Shown here piece after piece: positions 36,356-45,195 of a DNA stretch of 64,000 nucleotides. Made by a program: the position numbers and the translations under genes. The stretch spans positions 1 through 64,000 of the forward strand of contig JACPZW010000066.1 of the NCBI GenBank assembly GCA_016195265.1. The letters run 5' to 3'. Position 1 is the stretch's first letter; every line of letters starts with the position of its first letter. This DNA is from Acidobacteriota bacterium (GTDB lineage: Bacteria; Acidobacteriota; Vicinamibacteria; Vicinamibacterales; CAVVIG01). The notes under the pieces were generated by a model. The model was not told the origin of the DNA. It did no database searches and worked only from the letters and a program-made list of their open reading frames with translations.

Positions 36356-37271
36356 GAGACTGGGTGTGGCCCTCGCATCCGCGGTGTGCCTCGTGTCGTC
36401 GGTGCCGACGCCGCGGCAGACACCGGTGTTTCGCACGGGGATCGATCTCGTCAATCTCGGCGTAACGGTGACGGACAAGAAGGGGAATCTCGTCACCGAT
36501 CTGAAGGCTGAGGATTTCGAGATCGGCGAGGACGGAAGGAGGCAGACCGTCCGTTATTTCTCCGCCGGCGCCCCCACGACCGGCGAGCCGCCGTTCGCGA
36601 TGCACCTCGGACTGCTGCTCGACGTCAGCGAGAGCATGGGCGAGGACATGCGCTTCAGCAAGACGGCGTCGATCAAGTTCCTCAACATGCTCAGCGACGC
36701 GGTCGACATCACGGTTGTCGACTTCGACACGGAAGTCCGGACGGCGCGGTACGGCCAGCGCGAGTTCGCGCGGCTCATCGAGCGGATTCGTCAGAAAACG
36801 GCCTCGGGGAACACCGCGCTGTACGACGCGATCGGCACGTACCTCGACGGCGCGGCCGGACAGGACGGCCGGAAGATCATGCTGCTGTACACGGACGGCG
36901 GCGACACGCAGAGCTCGCTGGGGTTCGGCGAGTTGATGAATCTGCTGAAGGCGTCCGACGTCACGGTCTACGCCATCGGCGAGCTGGAGCATCAATCGCA
37001 GTCGACGAAAATGCAGCAGCGCATGCTCCTGCAGCAGATCGCCGACGTCACGGGCGGACAGGCGTTCTTTCCGACGGCGGTGAAGGAACTGGACGCCGTC
37101 TACGCCAAGGTCCTCGCCGAGATCCGCGCGCAGTACACGATTGGTTATCTCTCCACGAACGAGAAGACCGATGGATCGTGGCGCAAGGTCGACGTGAAGG
37201 TCGTGCGCAAAGACGGCCGGGAGTTGCGCTTGCGCGCGAGGAAGGGATACTTTGCGCCGTATAAGAGGTAG
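36354..37271 (+). CDS. secreted VWFA-related Acidobacterial-type protein
   Basis: The 305-residue protein belongs to the VWA family expanded in Acidobacteriota. The N-terminus (VRLGVALASAVCLVSSVP) is a plausible signal peptide, followed by an Ig-like segment (VNLGVTVTDKKGNLVTDLKAEDFEI) and a von Willebrand A domain with the MIDAS DxSxS motif in LLLDVSESMGEDM, SGNTALYDAI and LLYTDGGDTQS. The end carries YTIGYLSTNEKTDGSWRKV, a usual family C-terminus. GTG 36354 is chosen because upstream in-frame sequence is a repeat. The function is likely protein binding at the cell surface. Confidence 0.85.
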   Translation: MRLGVALASAVCLVSSVPTPRQTPVFRTGIDLVNLGVTVTDKKGNLVTDLKAEDFEIGEDGRRQTVRYFSAGAPTTGEPPFAMHLGLLLDVSESMGEDMRFSKTASIKFLNMLSDAVDITVVDFDTEVRTARYGQREFARLIERIRQKTASGNTALYDAIGTYLDGAAGQDGRKIMLLYTDGGDTQSSLGFGELMNLLKASDVTVYAIGELEHQSQSTKMQQRMLLQQIADVTGGQAFFPTAVKELDAVYAKVLAEIRAQYTIGYLSTNEKTDGSWRKVDVKVVRKDGRELRLRARKGYFAPYKR

Positions 37272-37463
37272 TGGCTGATGGTTGCTGACGGCCGTCTCCC
37301 TTCCTACTCCGTCGCGGAGTGGGTTGACGATTCTGCGATCGATGCCGGGCGAGAGCGCGGCAGAATCTGCCATAACGTGAGACCTCTCGTGCTGGCTCGT
37401 TGAGATTCCGGCGCAATTCCTCGCGTCGACGCTTTGGCATCGTCTTCGCAAGGGCGACGATGC

Positions 37464-37469
37464 TATGAT
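37464..37469 (+). promoter_or_regulatory. -10 box TATGAT upstream of the coiled-coil gene
   Basis: TATGAT lies 19 nt before ATG 37489. Confidence 0.4.
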
Positions 37470-37488
37470 CCGCCGCCCTCGGACCCGC

Positions 37489-37878
37489 ATGACCGTCGCG
37501 CAACTCAAACAGCACCTCGATCGCCGGTTCGATCACCTCGAGCGAACCAAGGCCGATAAGTCTGACCTGGCGCGGTTCGTGACGAAGGACGACCTGAAGG
37601 CGGAGCTGAAACGCTTCGCGACGAAGGACGACCTGAAGGCGGAGCTGAAGCGTTTCACGACGAAGGACGACGTCAACAGACTGGCGACCAGGACCGATTA
37701 TCAATTTGGCGAGGTGTTTCGCCGGCTCGACAGCCTCAACGACAAGATCGACAGCCTGACGGGCGTCGTTCGGGACAATCGCGACCTGTTCGACCGGGTG
37801 TCAGACGAATATGGGCATCGGATTGCTGACTTGGAGCATGACAGCGGGGGGTACGATGCCGGCGTCCCGAAGGCATGA
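37489..37878 (+). CDS. coiled-coil protein with 13-residue tandem repeats
   Basis: The 129-residue protein is mostly helical and charged. A 39-bp unit encoding TKDDLKAELKRFA occurs twice in near-identical form, with a third partial copy (residues about 26-60), followed by a heptad region (RRLDSLNDKIDSLTGVV). No enzymatic motif is visible. Similar small coiled-coil proteins with K/D/L-rich repeats are common in GC-rich soil bacteria. It overlaps the next gene by 23 nt. ATG 37489 is chosen over the ATG inside the -10 box. Confidence 0.6.
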   Translation: MTVAQLKQHLDRRFDHLERTKADKSDLARFVTKDDLKAELKRFATKDDLKAELKRFTTKDDVNRLATRTDYQFGEVFRRLDSLNDKIDSLTGVVRDNRDLFDRVSDEYGHRIADLEHDSGGYDAGVPKA

Positions 37879-38161
37879 AGCGCGGAACTGGCGAGTAGAA
37901 ACGCTGGCCGAGGTCATACACATTCGGCCGGCGGCCGCAATGCGATCTGAATGGCATCGTCGATTGCAGACGCTTCGTGAACGGGACGAGCAGCTCTGGG
38001 TGACGGTGGGCGAGGTGATTGCTGAAAACATCGACAGGGCGAATAGGCTGACCTACGAGGGGTGGCGCGCGGGATCTCTCGGCCGGGCGCGAAGGATGCG
38101 TCGCATCTACAAGGCGCTTCTGCGGCGCCGTGCGCTCAGCAAGGCGAGCGGCAGTGCGTGA
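37856..38161 (+). CDS. small basic hypothetical protein
   Basis: The 101-residue, Arg-rich protein starts with ATG 37856 behind a GGGGGG purine run and overlaps the coiled-coil gene. It contains a helix RRLQTLRERDEQLW and a basic C-terminus (RRMRRIYKALLRRRALSK). No family is recognised. Coupling with the preceding gene is the only hint at a role. Confidence 0.45.
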   Translation: MPASRRHEARNWRVETLAEVIHIRPAAAMRSEWHRRLQTLRERDEQLWVTVGEVIAENIDRANRLTYEGWRAGSLGRARRMRRIYKALLRRRALSKASGSA

Positions 38162-38204
38162 CGGCGTTCTACCTTCAGCCTTCACACTTCTCCCCGCCCT
38201 CTGG

Positions 38205-38210
38205 TACGAT
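38205..38210 (+). promoter_or_regulatory. uvrB promoter
   Basis: TACGAT (38205-38210), 11 nt before ATG 38222, with a possible -35 TTCACA (38181-38186) at 18-bp spacing. Confidence 0.5.
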
Positions 38211-38221
38211 TACCAGTTCCG

Positions 38222-40243
38222 ATGCCCTCCGTCTACGATCGCTTCTCGCTCGTCTCCGATTTCACGCTCGCCGGCGATCAGGAGCGCGCCATCGGCGAAC
38301 TGACCGAGGGCCTGGAGCGCGGCGACCGGCATCAGGTGCTCCTCGGCGTGACCGGGTCGGGCAAGACCTTCACGATGGCGCAGACCATCGCGCTCGTGAA
38401 CCGGCCGACGCTCGTCATGGTCCACAATAAGACGCTGGCCGCACAGCTCTTTCAGGAATTCCGCCGGTTCTTCCCCGACAACGCCGTCGAGTACTTCGTC
38501 AGCTACTACGACTACTATCAGCCCGAGGCCTACGTCCCGTCGACCGACTCGTACATCGAGAAGGAAGCGACGATCAATGAGGAGATCGACCGCATGCGGC
38601 TGTCCGCCACGCGGTCCCTCTTCGAACGGCGCGACGTGATCATCGTCGCGAGCGTCTCCTGCATTTACGGCCTCGGATCGCCAGAGGCGTACTACGGCAT
38701 GCTGCTGCCGCTTGAGCGCGGCCAGCGCATCAGCCGCGAAGAAATCCTGCGGAAGCTGGTTGAGATTCAGTACGAACGCAACGATCACGATTTCGGCCGC
38801 GGCACGTTCCGCGTCCGCGGCGACACTGTCGAGGTCTACCCGTCGTACGAAGAGCAGGGACTGCGGATCGAGTTGTTCGGCGACGACGTCGACGAACTGG
38901 TGACGTTCGATCCGCTGACGGGCAAGACGCTGCGGCGGCACGACAAGATCGCGGTGTATCCGAAATCGCACTTCGTCGCGCCGCGCGAGCGGACCAAACG
39001 CGCGGTCGAGACGATCAAGGAAGAGCTGGTCTGGCGGCGCGGCATCCTCGAGTCGGAAGGCCGCCTGCTCGAGGCACAGCGGCTGCACCAGCGCACGATG
39101 TTCGACCTCGAGATGATGAACGAGATCGGCTACTGCCACGGCATCGAGAACTACGCGCGCCACCTGACGGGCCGCGCGCCGGGCGAGCCGCCGCCGACGC
39201 TGCTGGATTACCTGCCGGCCGACTCGCTGATCATCGTGGACGAGAGCCATCAGACGGTGCCGCAGGTGCGCGGCATGTATCACGGCGATCGGTCGCGCAA
39301 GGAAGTCCTGGTCGCGTACGGGTTCCGGCTGCCGTCGGCGCTGGACAACCGGCCGCTCAGCTTCGAGGAGTGGGAATCGCGCGTCAAGCAGGTGGTCTTC
39401 GTGTCCGCCACGCCCGGGCCGTACGAGCTGGCCAAGTCGCAGGGCGTCGTCGTCGAGCAGATCATCCGGCCGACGGGCCTCATCGATCCACCGATCGACG
39501 TGCGGCCCGTCAAGGGCCAGGTGGACGACCTGCTGAAGGAGATTCGCGAGCGCGTCGATCGCCACGAACGCATCCTCGTGACGACGCTGACCAAGCGCAT
39601 GGCGGAGGACCTGACGCAGTACTATCAGGAGCTGGGGGTCCGCGTGCGCTATCTGCACTCGGACATCGAGACGCTCGAGCGCGTCCAGATCCTCCGGGAC
39701 CTGCGGCGCGGAACGTTCGACGTGCTCGTCGGGATCAACCTGCTGCGCGAGGGGCTCGATTTGCCCGAGGTGTCGCTGGTCGCGATCCTGGATGCCGACA
39801 AGGAGGGCTTCCTCCGGTCGGCCGGGTCGTTGATCCAAACGTCCGGCCGCGCGGCGCGCAACGTCAACGGCCGCGTCATCATGTACGCGGACAGGGTGAC
39901 GGATTCGATGCGGCACGCCATGGGCGAGATGGAACGCCGGCGGGCGCGCCAAAGCGCGTACAACGAAGAGCACGGGATCACGCCGCAGTCCATCGTGCGG
40001 GCGATCGACGAGGTCATGTCCAGCGTGTACGAGCGCGACTACATGACGCCGGCCGTCGTCAAAGATGGGACGGAGCGGTTCAAGACGCAGGCGGAGCTCG
40101 ACGCCTACATCGCATCCCTCCAGGCCGAGATGCGGGCCGCGGCCGCCAACCTGGACTTCGAGAAAGCGGCGTCGCTGCGCGACGACATCAAGCGCCTACG
40201 CAATCCCGAGCTGGGTTTGCCGCGCCTGGCCGGGAGGGCCTGA
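38222..40243 (+). CDS. uvrB: excinuclease ABC subunit B
   Basis: UvrB (673 aa) is the damage-verification helicase of nucleotide excision repair. Walker A is [10 protein letters not shown], the beta-hairpin follows in [21 protein letters not shown], the helicase DEAD-like box is [12 protein letters not shown], motif VI is [12 protein letters not shown], and the C-terminal UvrC-binding UVR motif lies in [23 protein letters not shown]. The length is normal. It has its own promoter and is followed 6 nt later by the mlaE-like gene. Confidence 0.97.
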   Translation: MPSVYDRFSLVSDFTLAGDQERAIGELTEGLERGDRHQVLLGVTGSGKTFTMAQTIALVNRPTLVMVHNKTLAAQLFQEFRRFFPDNAVEYFVSYYDYYQPEAYVPSTDSYIEKEATINEEIDRMRLSATRSLFERRDVIIVASVSCIYGLGSPEAYYGMLLPLERGQRISREEILRKLVEIQYERNDHDFGRGTFRVRGDTVEVYPSYEEQGLRIELFGDDVDELVTFDPLTGKTLRRHDKIAVYPKSHFVAPRERTKRAVETIKEELVWRRGILESEGRLLEAQRLHQRTMFDLEMMNEIGYCHGIENYARHLTGRAPGEPPPTLLDYLPADSLIIVDESHQTVPQVRGMYHGDRSRKEVLVAYGFRLPSALDNRPLSFEEWESRVKQVVFVSATPGPYELAKSQGVVVEQIIRPTGLIDPPIDVRPVKGQVDDLLKEIRERVDRHERILVTTLTKRMAEDLTQYYQELGVRVRYLHSDIETLERVQILRDLRRGTFDVLVGINLLREGLDLPEVSLVAILDADKEGFLRSAGSLIQTSGRAARNVNGRVIMYADRVTDSMRHAMGEMERRRARQSAYNEEHGITPQSIVRAIDEVMSSVYERDYMTPAVVKDGTERFKTQAELDAYIASLQAEMRAAAANLDFEKAASLRDDIKRLRNPELGLPRLAGRA

Positions 40244-40249
40244 CCCCGC

Positions 40250-41023
40250 GTGTTCCAGGCGATCGAACGCTGGCTGAAGGGCGCGGCCCTCGAGGCGCAG
40301 GAGTACGTGCGGCTCACGATGGCCGCCGTTCGCTGTACCTTCACGCCCCCGATCTACCGCCATGACGTCGTCGAGCAGTTCGATCTGATCGGCGTCGGAT
40401 CGCTGACGGTAGTGCTGCTGTCTGGGCTGTTCACCGGCGCCGCTCTCGCGATGCAGACCGGGCTGACGCTCGACCGATTCGGGGCGCGGCCCGTCGTCGG
40501 GCAGCTCGTGAGCATCTCGATGATCAAAGAGCTCGGGCCGGTGCTGACGGCACTGATGCTGACGGGCCGCATCGGTTCGGGCATCGCGGCCGAGCTGGGT
40601 TCGATGGTGGTGACCGATCAGATCAACGCGCTGCGCGCGCTTGGCACCGATCCGGTGCGCAAACTTGTCGTGCCGCGTCTGCTGGCGGGGTTCTGCATGG
40701 CGCCGGTCTTGACCGCCCTGGCGGACTTTGTCGGCATCTTCGGCGGCTGGGTCGTCGCGCGGTTCACGCTGCAGGTGAATTCAGGGGTGTACTGGTCGTC
40801 GGTGACCAACGGGCTCTACATGCAGGACGCATGGATGGGGCTCATCAAGCCGCTCGTGTTCGGCTTTCTGATCGTGACGATTGCGTGTCATGTCGGCTTG
40901 CGCACGGCGGGCGGCACGGCGGGCGTCGGGAAATCGACGACCGTCGCCGTCGTGGCGGGCTCTGTCGCTGTGATTGCGGCGGACTTTTTCGTCACGCAGT
41001 TGCTGGCGACGCTGTTGTACTAG
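40250..41023 (+). CDS. mlaE: MlaE-type ABC transporter permease
   Basis: The 257-residue integral membrane protein belongs to the MlaE/YrbE permease family, part of the MCE transport system moving phospholipids between the membranes of diderm bacteria. Family segments are GLFTGAALAMQTGL, IKELGPVLTALMLTGRIGSGIAAELGSM and LRALGTDPVRKLVVPR. About five transmembrane helices are visible. The GTG start lies 6 nt after the uvrB stop. Genes for the ATPase and the MCE protein follow directly. Confidence 0.92.
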   Translation: MFQAIERWLKGAALEAQEYVRLTMAAVRCTFTPPIYRHDVVEQFDLIGVGSLTVVLLSGLFTGAALAMQTGLTLDRFGARPVVGQLVSISMIKELGPVLTALMLTGRIGSGIAAELGSMVVTDQINALRALGTDPVRKLVVPRLLAGFCMAPVLTALADFVGIFGGWVVARFTLQVNSGVYWSSVTNGLYMQDAWMGLIKPLVFGFLIVTIACHVGLRTAGGTAGVGKSTTVAVVAGSVAVIAADFFVTQLLATLLY

Positions 41024-41024
41024 A

Positions 41025-41066
41025 AGAGGGTCAGGGGTTCAGGGTCCATGGTTCAGGGTTCTGAAG
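41025..41066 (+). repeat. short-period repeat (GGTTCAGGGT type)
   Basis: Copies of GGGTTCAG/GGTTCAGG between mlaE and mlaF. It includes the mlaF start codon and encodes its first residues. Confidence 0.75.
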
Positions 41067-41896
41067 CGCAGACGGCGAAACAGATTCTGAGCGAGACGGG
41101 TGCGCCTGTCGTCATGTTCGATCGCGTGCAGCTGGCGTTCGACGACAAGGTCGTTCTCGCGGATCTGAGCTTCACGCTGATCAAGGGTCATACGAAGATC
41201 ATTCTTGGCGCGAGCGGTTCGGGGAAGTCGACGGCGCTCAAGATCATCACCTGGCTGCTGAAGGCCGACGCCGGTGTCGTCTGGGTGAACGGCCAGCGGG
41301 TCGATCAGCTGACCGAGCACGAGATGATGAGCGTGCGCGCCGATCTGGGCATGATCTTCCAGGAGGGCGCGCTGTTCGATTCGCTGACGGTGCGCGAGAA
41401 CGTCGGCTACAAGCTGTACGAAGAGACCGCCATGCCGCTCGAGGACGTCGACCGGCGCGTCGAGGAAGTGCTGGGGTTCATCGGCCTGATCGAGCACGCC
41501 GACAAGATGCCGTCGGAGCTGTCGGGGGGGCAGCGACGGCGCGTCGCGATCGCGCGCGCGATGGCGTTCAAGCCGAGCATCCTGCTGTACGACGAGGCGA
41601 CGACCGGGCTCGATCCGATTACGGCGACAACGGTGGACGACGAGATCATCAAGCTCCGGGACCTCGAGGGTGTCAGCTCGATCGTCGTGACGCATCAGCT
41701 CCGCGATGCCTTTTACGTCGCGACGCACATGGCCGAGCGCGGCCCGGACGGCGCCGTCCGGATCATGCCGGCGTCGGGGGACAAGGCGGAGGAGGCGGAG
41801 TTCATCATGCTCAAGGACGGCCTCATCTGCTTCGAGGGCACGGCGGAAGAGCTGCGCCGGTCGGCCGATCCATACTTGAAGACCTTCTTGTCGTGA
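41048..41896 (+). CDS. mlaF: MlaF-type ABC transporter ATPase
   Basis: The 282-residue ATPase energises MCE lipid transport. Walker A is GASGSGKST, the Q-loop lies in MIFQEGALFDSLTVRENV, the signature is LSGGQRRRVAIARA, Walker B is ILLYDEATTGLD and the H-loop follows in VVTHQLRDA. The insertion in DGAVRIMPASGDKAEEAEF near residue 240 is longer than in E. coli MlaF. The first residues (MVQGSEAQT) come from a short-period repeat, so the true start could lie at a later codon, before VMFDRVQ. Confidence 0.93.
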   Translation: MVQGSEAQTAKQILSETGAPVVMFDRVQLAFDDKVVLADLSFTLIKGHTKIILGASGSGKSTALKIITWLLKADAGVVWVNGQRVDQLTEHEMMSVRADLGMIFQEGALFDSLTVRENVGYKLYEETAMPLEDVDRRVEEVLGFIGLIEHADKMPSELSGGQRRRVAIARAMAFKPSILLYDEATTGLDPITATTVDDEIIKLRDLEGVSSIVVTHQLRDAFYVATHMAERGPDGAVRIMPASGDKAEEAEFIMLKDGLICFEGTAEELRRSADPYLKTFLS

Positions 41897-41926
41897 CTGG
41901 TGGCTTGTGGCTGGTAGGAGACTGAG

Positions 41927-42967
41927 ATGCCTCGCACGCGCTCGCTTGCCTGGTCGGAACTGAAAATCGGGATCGTGACGATCGCGGCGGTCTCGATTAC
42001 GGCCGTCCTGATCTTCACCCTCACCGGCAGCCGCGGGCTCGTCTGGCAGCGCTACAACCTGAAGACGCGGTTCGCCGATGTCGCCGGCCTGACGACGGGT
42101 TCGCCGGTCCGGATTGCCGGCAAGGAAGTCGGCACCGTGAAGGCCGTCGAGCTGGTGGGCGAGCTGGTGGACATCACGTTCGAGGTGAACAAGCAGTACC
42201 GGGGCATCATCACGAGCACGTCGATGGCGCGGCTCGGGTCCGTGTCCTTGCTCGGGCAGGCCGCGATCGACATCACGCCGTCCACCCGCGGAACGCCGAT
42301 TCCCGACTGGGGCTACGTCCCCGCGGGCAGGTCGCCGGCGCAGATCGCGGACCTGTCCGACAGCGCCACGCGGAGCATCGGCGAGATTACGGGCCTGGTG
42401 CAGGACCTGCGCGGCGGCAAGGGCACGGCCGGCAAGCTCGTGACCGATGATCAGCTGTACGTCGAGCTGAACCGGTTCGTGGCCGCCGCCGGCGACGTCA
42501 CGAAGGGATTACAACAGGGCAAGGGGTCGATCGGCCGGCTGCTGAAGGACCCGAAGATGGCCCAATCCCTCGAGGCGTCGGTCAAGAACCTCCAGGACAT
42601 CACGGCGCAAATCAATGCAGGGCAGGGCAGCCTCGGGAAGCTGATGAAGGACCCGGCGTTCTCGGATGCGCTGACCGGTGCGACCTCGAACATGCGGACG
42701 ATTACGGAGAACCTGAAGAACGGCGAAGGCACGGCCGGCAAGCTGATGACGGATCCGTCGCTCTTCAACCGCTTGAATTCGGTGACGGACCGCCTCGATC
42801 AGCTGACGAAAAAACTGAACGACGGCGAAGGAACTGCCGGACAATTGCTGAAAGACAAGCAGTTGTATGAGAACATGAACAAAACGGTCTCGGACTTCAG
42901 CGCGCTGCTGACCGCGATCAAGAACGATCCGAAGAAATACCTCAGCGTGAAAGTGAGCATCTGGTAA
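41927..42967 (+). CDS. mlaD: MCE (MlaD-type) lipid-binding protein
   Basis: The 346-residue protein has one N-terminal transmembrane helix (LKIGIVTIAAVSITAVLIFTL) and an MCE domain (residues about 45-125; TRFADVAGLTTGSPVRIAGKEVGTV) that forms the hexameric lipid tunnel in the periplasm. The C-terminal part contains about four repeats of roughly 40 residues with a G-x-G-T/S-x-G-x-L-x-x-D core (GKGTAGKLVTDDQL, GKGSIGRLLKDPKM, GQGSLGKLMKDPAF, GEGTAGKLMTDPSL, GEGTAGQLLKDKQL). Such repeats are known in MCE proteins of several phyla and may form a helical stalk. Confidence 0.92.
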   Translation: MPRTRSLAWSELKIGIVTIAAVSITAVLIFTLTGSRGLVWQRYNLKTRFADVAGLTTGSPVRIAGKEVGTVKAVELVGELVDITFEVNKQYRGIITSTSMARLGSVSLLGQAAIDITPSTRGTPIPDWGYVPAGRSPAQIADLSDSATRSIGEITGLVQDLRGGKGTAGKLVTDDQLYVELNRFVAAAGDVTKGLQQGKGSIGRLLKDPKMAQSLEASVKNLQDITAQINAGQGSLGKLMKDPAFSDALTGATSNMRTITENLKNGEGTAGKLMTDPSLFNRLNSVTDRLDQLTKKLNDGEGTAGQLLKDKQLYENMNKTVSDFSALLTAIKNDPKKYLSVKVSIW

Positions 42968-43242
42968 TGGCGAGAGACGAAGGCGCAGGCGCGGGCAGCA
43001 TTCTTCTGGCATTCATCCTCGGCGCCGTCAGCGGCGCGGCGGTGGCGCTCCTCTACGCGCCCGCCAGCGGCAAGGAAACGCGCGAGTACCTGGGCGAGAA
43101 AGCGCGCGAGGGCAAGGCGCGCGCGGCCGAGGCGGCGGCAAAGGGACGCGACGTCCTGAATCAGGGCCGCGAGACCCTCGCGACGGCGATCGAGCGGGGA
43201 CGCGAAGCCTATCAGCAGGCGCGCGCGCGGGACAACGCGTGA
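42967..43242 (+). CDS. YtxH domain-containing protein
   Basis: The 91-residue protein has one N-terminal glycine-rich transmembrane segment (LLAFILGAVSGAAVALLYAPASGKETR), the hallmark of YtxH proteins, followed by a long alanine- and lysine-rich helix. YtxH proteins are of unknown function and often lie near lipid or envelope genes. The start overlaps the TAA of the MCE gene, and its end overlaps the next gene by 4 nt, so it belongs to the same operon. Confidence 0.82.
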   Translation: MARDEGAGAGSILLAFILGAVSGAAVALLYAPASGKETREYLGEKAREGKARAAEAAAKGRDVLNQGRETLATAIERGREAYQQARARDNA

Positions 43243-43664
43243 GCGCGTGGAGTGAGGTGTTCCTTGGCGTGATCGCGGCGGCCACGCTGTCCATCGCCAT
43301 CGCGCAACTCGGCATCTTCGTCGCGGCGGGACTTCTGGCGCGGCGGATGACCAGGCTGGTCGATCGCGTGGAACAGGAGTTGAAGCCTCTGTTTGGCCAC
43401 CTCGACGCGATTGGCCGTGACGCGGCGCGCGCCACGGCGCTGGCGACGGCGCAGATGGAGCGCGCGGACAAGCTGCTGGCCAGCCTCGCCAGCCGGGTCG
43501 AGCAGACCGCCAGCACCGTCCAGTCGTCCATCGGGGCGACCGCGCGGTCGGGCAGCGCAGTTCTCAGCGCGTTTCGGGCCGCGTTCGAGGTCGTCCGTGC
43601 AATGCGCCAGAGCAGCCGGCGCCGCCAGGGGCGCGCCGAAGACGAAGACGCGCTCTTTATCTAG
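43239..43664 (+). CDS. DUF948-like membrane-anchored coiled-coil protein
   Basis: The 141-residue protein starts with a transmembrane helix (FLGVIAAATLSIAIAQLGIFVAAG), then an amphipathic coiled coil (MTRLVDRVEQELKPLFGHLDAIGRDAARATALATAQ). This matches the layout of DUF948 proteins, usually paired with YtxH proteins as here. GTG start overlaps the YtxH stop. The role is probably structural at the inner membrane; this is inference. Confidence 0.7.
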   Translation: MSAWSEVFLGVIAAATLSIAIAQLGIFVAAGLLARRMTRLVDRVEQELKPLFGHLDAIGRDAARATALATAQMERADKLLASLASRVEQTASTVQSSIGATARSGSAVLSAFRAAFEVVRAMRQSSRRRQGRAEDEDALFI

Positions 43665-43730
43665 TCATTGCGCCGCGCGCCCCCCGGGTGTAAAAGAGCG
43701 GTCACACACCGCTTCGCCTCGGGAGGGACC

Positions 43731-44273
43731 ATGCAGCGAGTCGTCTTCGGTTCGCTCGTCGTGCTCACCGCGCTGGCTATCGCCGCGCCCGCCCCGGCTC
43801 AGGAATCGAAGTCCTCCGCTCTCGCGAAAGAACTTGCCGCCACGCTGGACGCCGGCAAGCTGGACAGCATCGCAGCCAGGGATCCGTCCGCGCCGGACAC
43901 GTTCGTGGCCGCGCTGTATTTCCCCGGCGTGCAGCTGCTGGTCGTCTCGGCGAAGTACACCGCACCGCAACTGCTGGATGCGCGGCTGACGAAGAAGGAA
44001 TACCGCGACCTCTACATCGACTTGAGCAGCGCGTCGGTGCCTTCGACGAAAGCGTTCGTCGAGGATCTGGGCGCGGACGGCCTCCACGCGAAGCACGACG
44101 AGAACAAAGGATCGGACACCTTCGAGTTGGCCGGCGTGCGCACAATCTTCGATGGGGACTGGAAGAAGCAGAAGATGGCGGAAGCGGACTACATGAAAGC
44201 GTTCGCGTCGGCCGACGACCGCTACGTGCAGATGCTCACAGCCCTCATCGCCCAGGCCAAGAAATCGAAATGA
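43731..44273 (+). CDS. exported hypothetical protein
   Basis: The 180-residue protein starts at ATG 43731 with GGGAGG upstream. A signal peptide (VVFGSLVVLTALAIAAPAPAQ) is followed by a compact domain with KELAATLDAGKLDSIAARDP and the hydrophobic ALYFPGVQLLVVSAKY. No family is recognised; similar exported proteins are common in Acidobacteriota. It is the last chromosomal gene before the tRNA-Val integrated element. Confidence 0.6.
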   Translation: MQRVVFGSLVVLTALAIAAPAPAQESKSSALAKELAATLDAGKLDSIAARDPSAPDTFVAALYFPGVQLLVVSAKYTAPQLLDARLTKKEYRDLYIDLSSASVPSTKAFVEDLGADGLHAKHDENKGSDTFELAGVRTIFDGDWKKQKMAEADYMKAFASADDRYVQMLTALIAQAKKSK

Positions 44274-44746
44274 CGCGCCTGCCGGCCCCGAAAGCTCGAA
44301 GACCATCGCGTCGAGCGAAGGCTGGTACAGACGAACGCCCTGACGGTCCGAACGGGGGACTCGCTCCAGTTCGTGCTCGGAGGGAGTACTAATGCGGTGG
44401 TGGTGGCGATGAAGCCTGGCCAGCCGCAACCCAGCCCGACCAACAGGGCGTCCGGCGCCGCCCGAGCGTCTCCTATGCCGGATAACTTCACAGCATCGGA
44501 CGCGACAGCGCACCGCCTAATTTAGGCCCTCCACGCGCCCTGTCAAGCCGGATAAAACAGACCCGGGTCGATCATGAATCCGTGCGTGACCAGCGGATCG
44601 ATCCGAGACCCCCGCCAAGCTCATCCGCGCGATGACGGCCATCCCGCGGACGGCGTTCTTGAAGTCAGGCAGCACCGCGAACGATGGCGTCATCGTCAGG
44701 GCCAAAGTGACCGCGCGCGGGACGGAACGGTTCGAGCAGCGGGAAC
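44274..44746. other. gene-poor region before the integrated element
   Basis: About 470 bp without a convincing gene. A frame at 44595-44757 reads as if once coding (SETPAKLIRAMTAIPRTAFL) but has no start and no recognised family. Confidence 0.5.
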
Positions 44747-44793
44747 GTGGTGGGCGCTAGAGGACTCGAACCTCTGACCTCGTGCGTGTGAAG
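44747..44793. repeat. attL (partial tRNA-Val copy)
   Basis: 47 bp identical to 53374-53420: CCA end, acceptor 3' strand, T arm and part of the anticodon arm. It diverges from the tRNA after GTGTGAAG. Confidence 0.88.
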
Positions 44794-45185
44794 GCGATGC
44801 ACGGGGAGCGGCGCGAGTCGATCTGCCGCATTTTGTTCGAATTCTACATAGATCACGGCGAGTCTGAATAGCTCTCTGCCGCTGTTTTCCGGGACAATCA
44901 GTCTCACTGTGTCTCAGGCAATGTCGTGTCAGAAGAGAAGCCGAACCATTGATGTGGAACACCCGGTTCAAAGCGATTCAACAGGGTGTGGCCCCAGCGC
45001 GCCCATCGGCCCAGCGCCCATCTTTGCTCACCGCGGATCGCGCCAGAAGAGTGGTCCTTTCAAAGAGATCGAGGATTTGCGCGAGGCGCACCCGTCTTCG
45101 TCGGTTCCAACTTGGGATCGCGCGATGAGGAAGTCGATCAGCGGACATCGTCGACAAGGCCGCGAACATAGCAAGCGCCGTGCTC
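44794..45185. other. left end of the element, no gene seen
   Basis: About 390 bp of moderate-GC sequence without a recognisable gene. It contains GTGTCTCAG, which recurs near the right end (about 53296). Confidence 0.45.
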
Positions 45186-45191
45186 TAATAT
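45186..45191 (+). promoter_or_regulatory. -10 box TAATAT, leaderless promoter of the peptidase gene
   Basis: TAATAT ends 4 nt before ATG 45196, without Shine-Dalgarno. Confidence 0.5.
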
Positions 45192-45195
45192 CACC

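Noticed and set aside
44747..44802. A second tRNA-Val gene
   Set aside because: Only the 3' half matches; the anticodon arm's other strand, the D arm and the 5' acceptor strand are missing, so it is an att copy.
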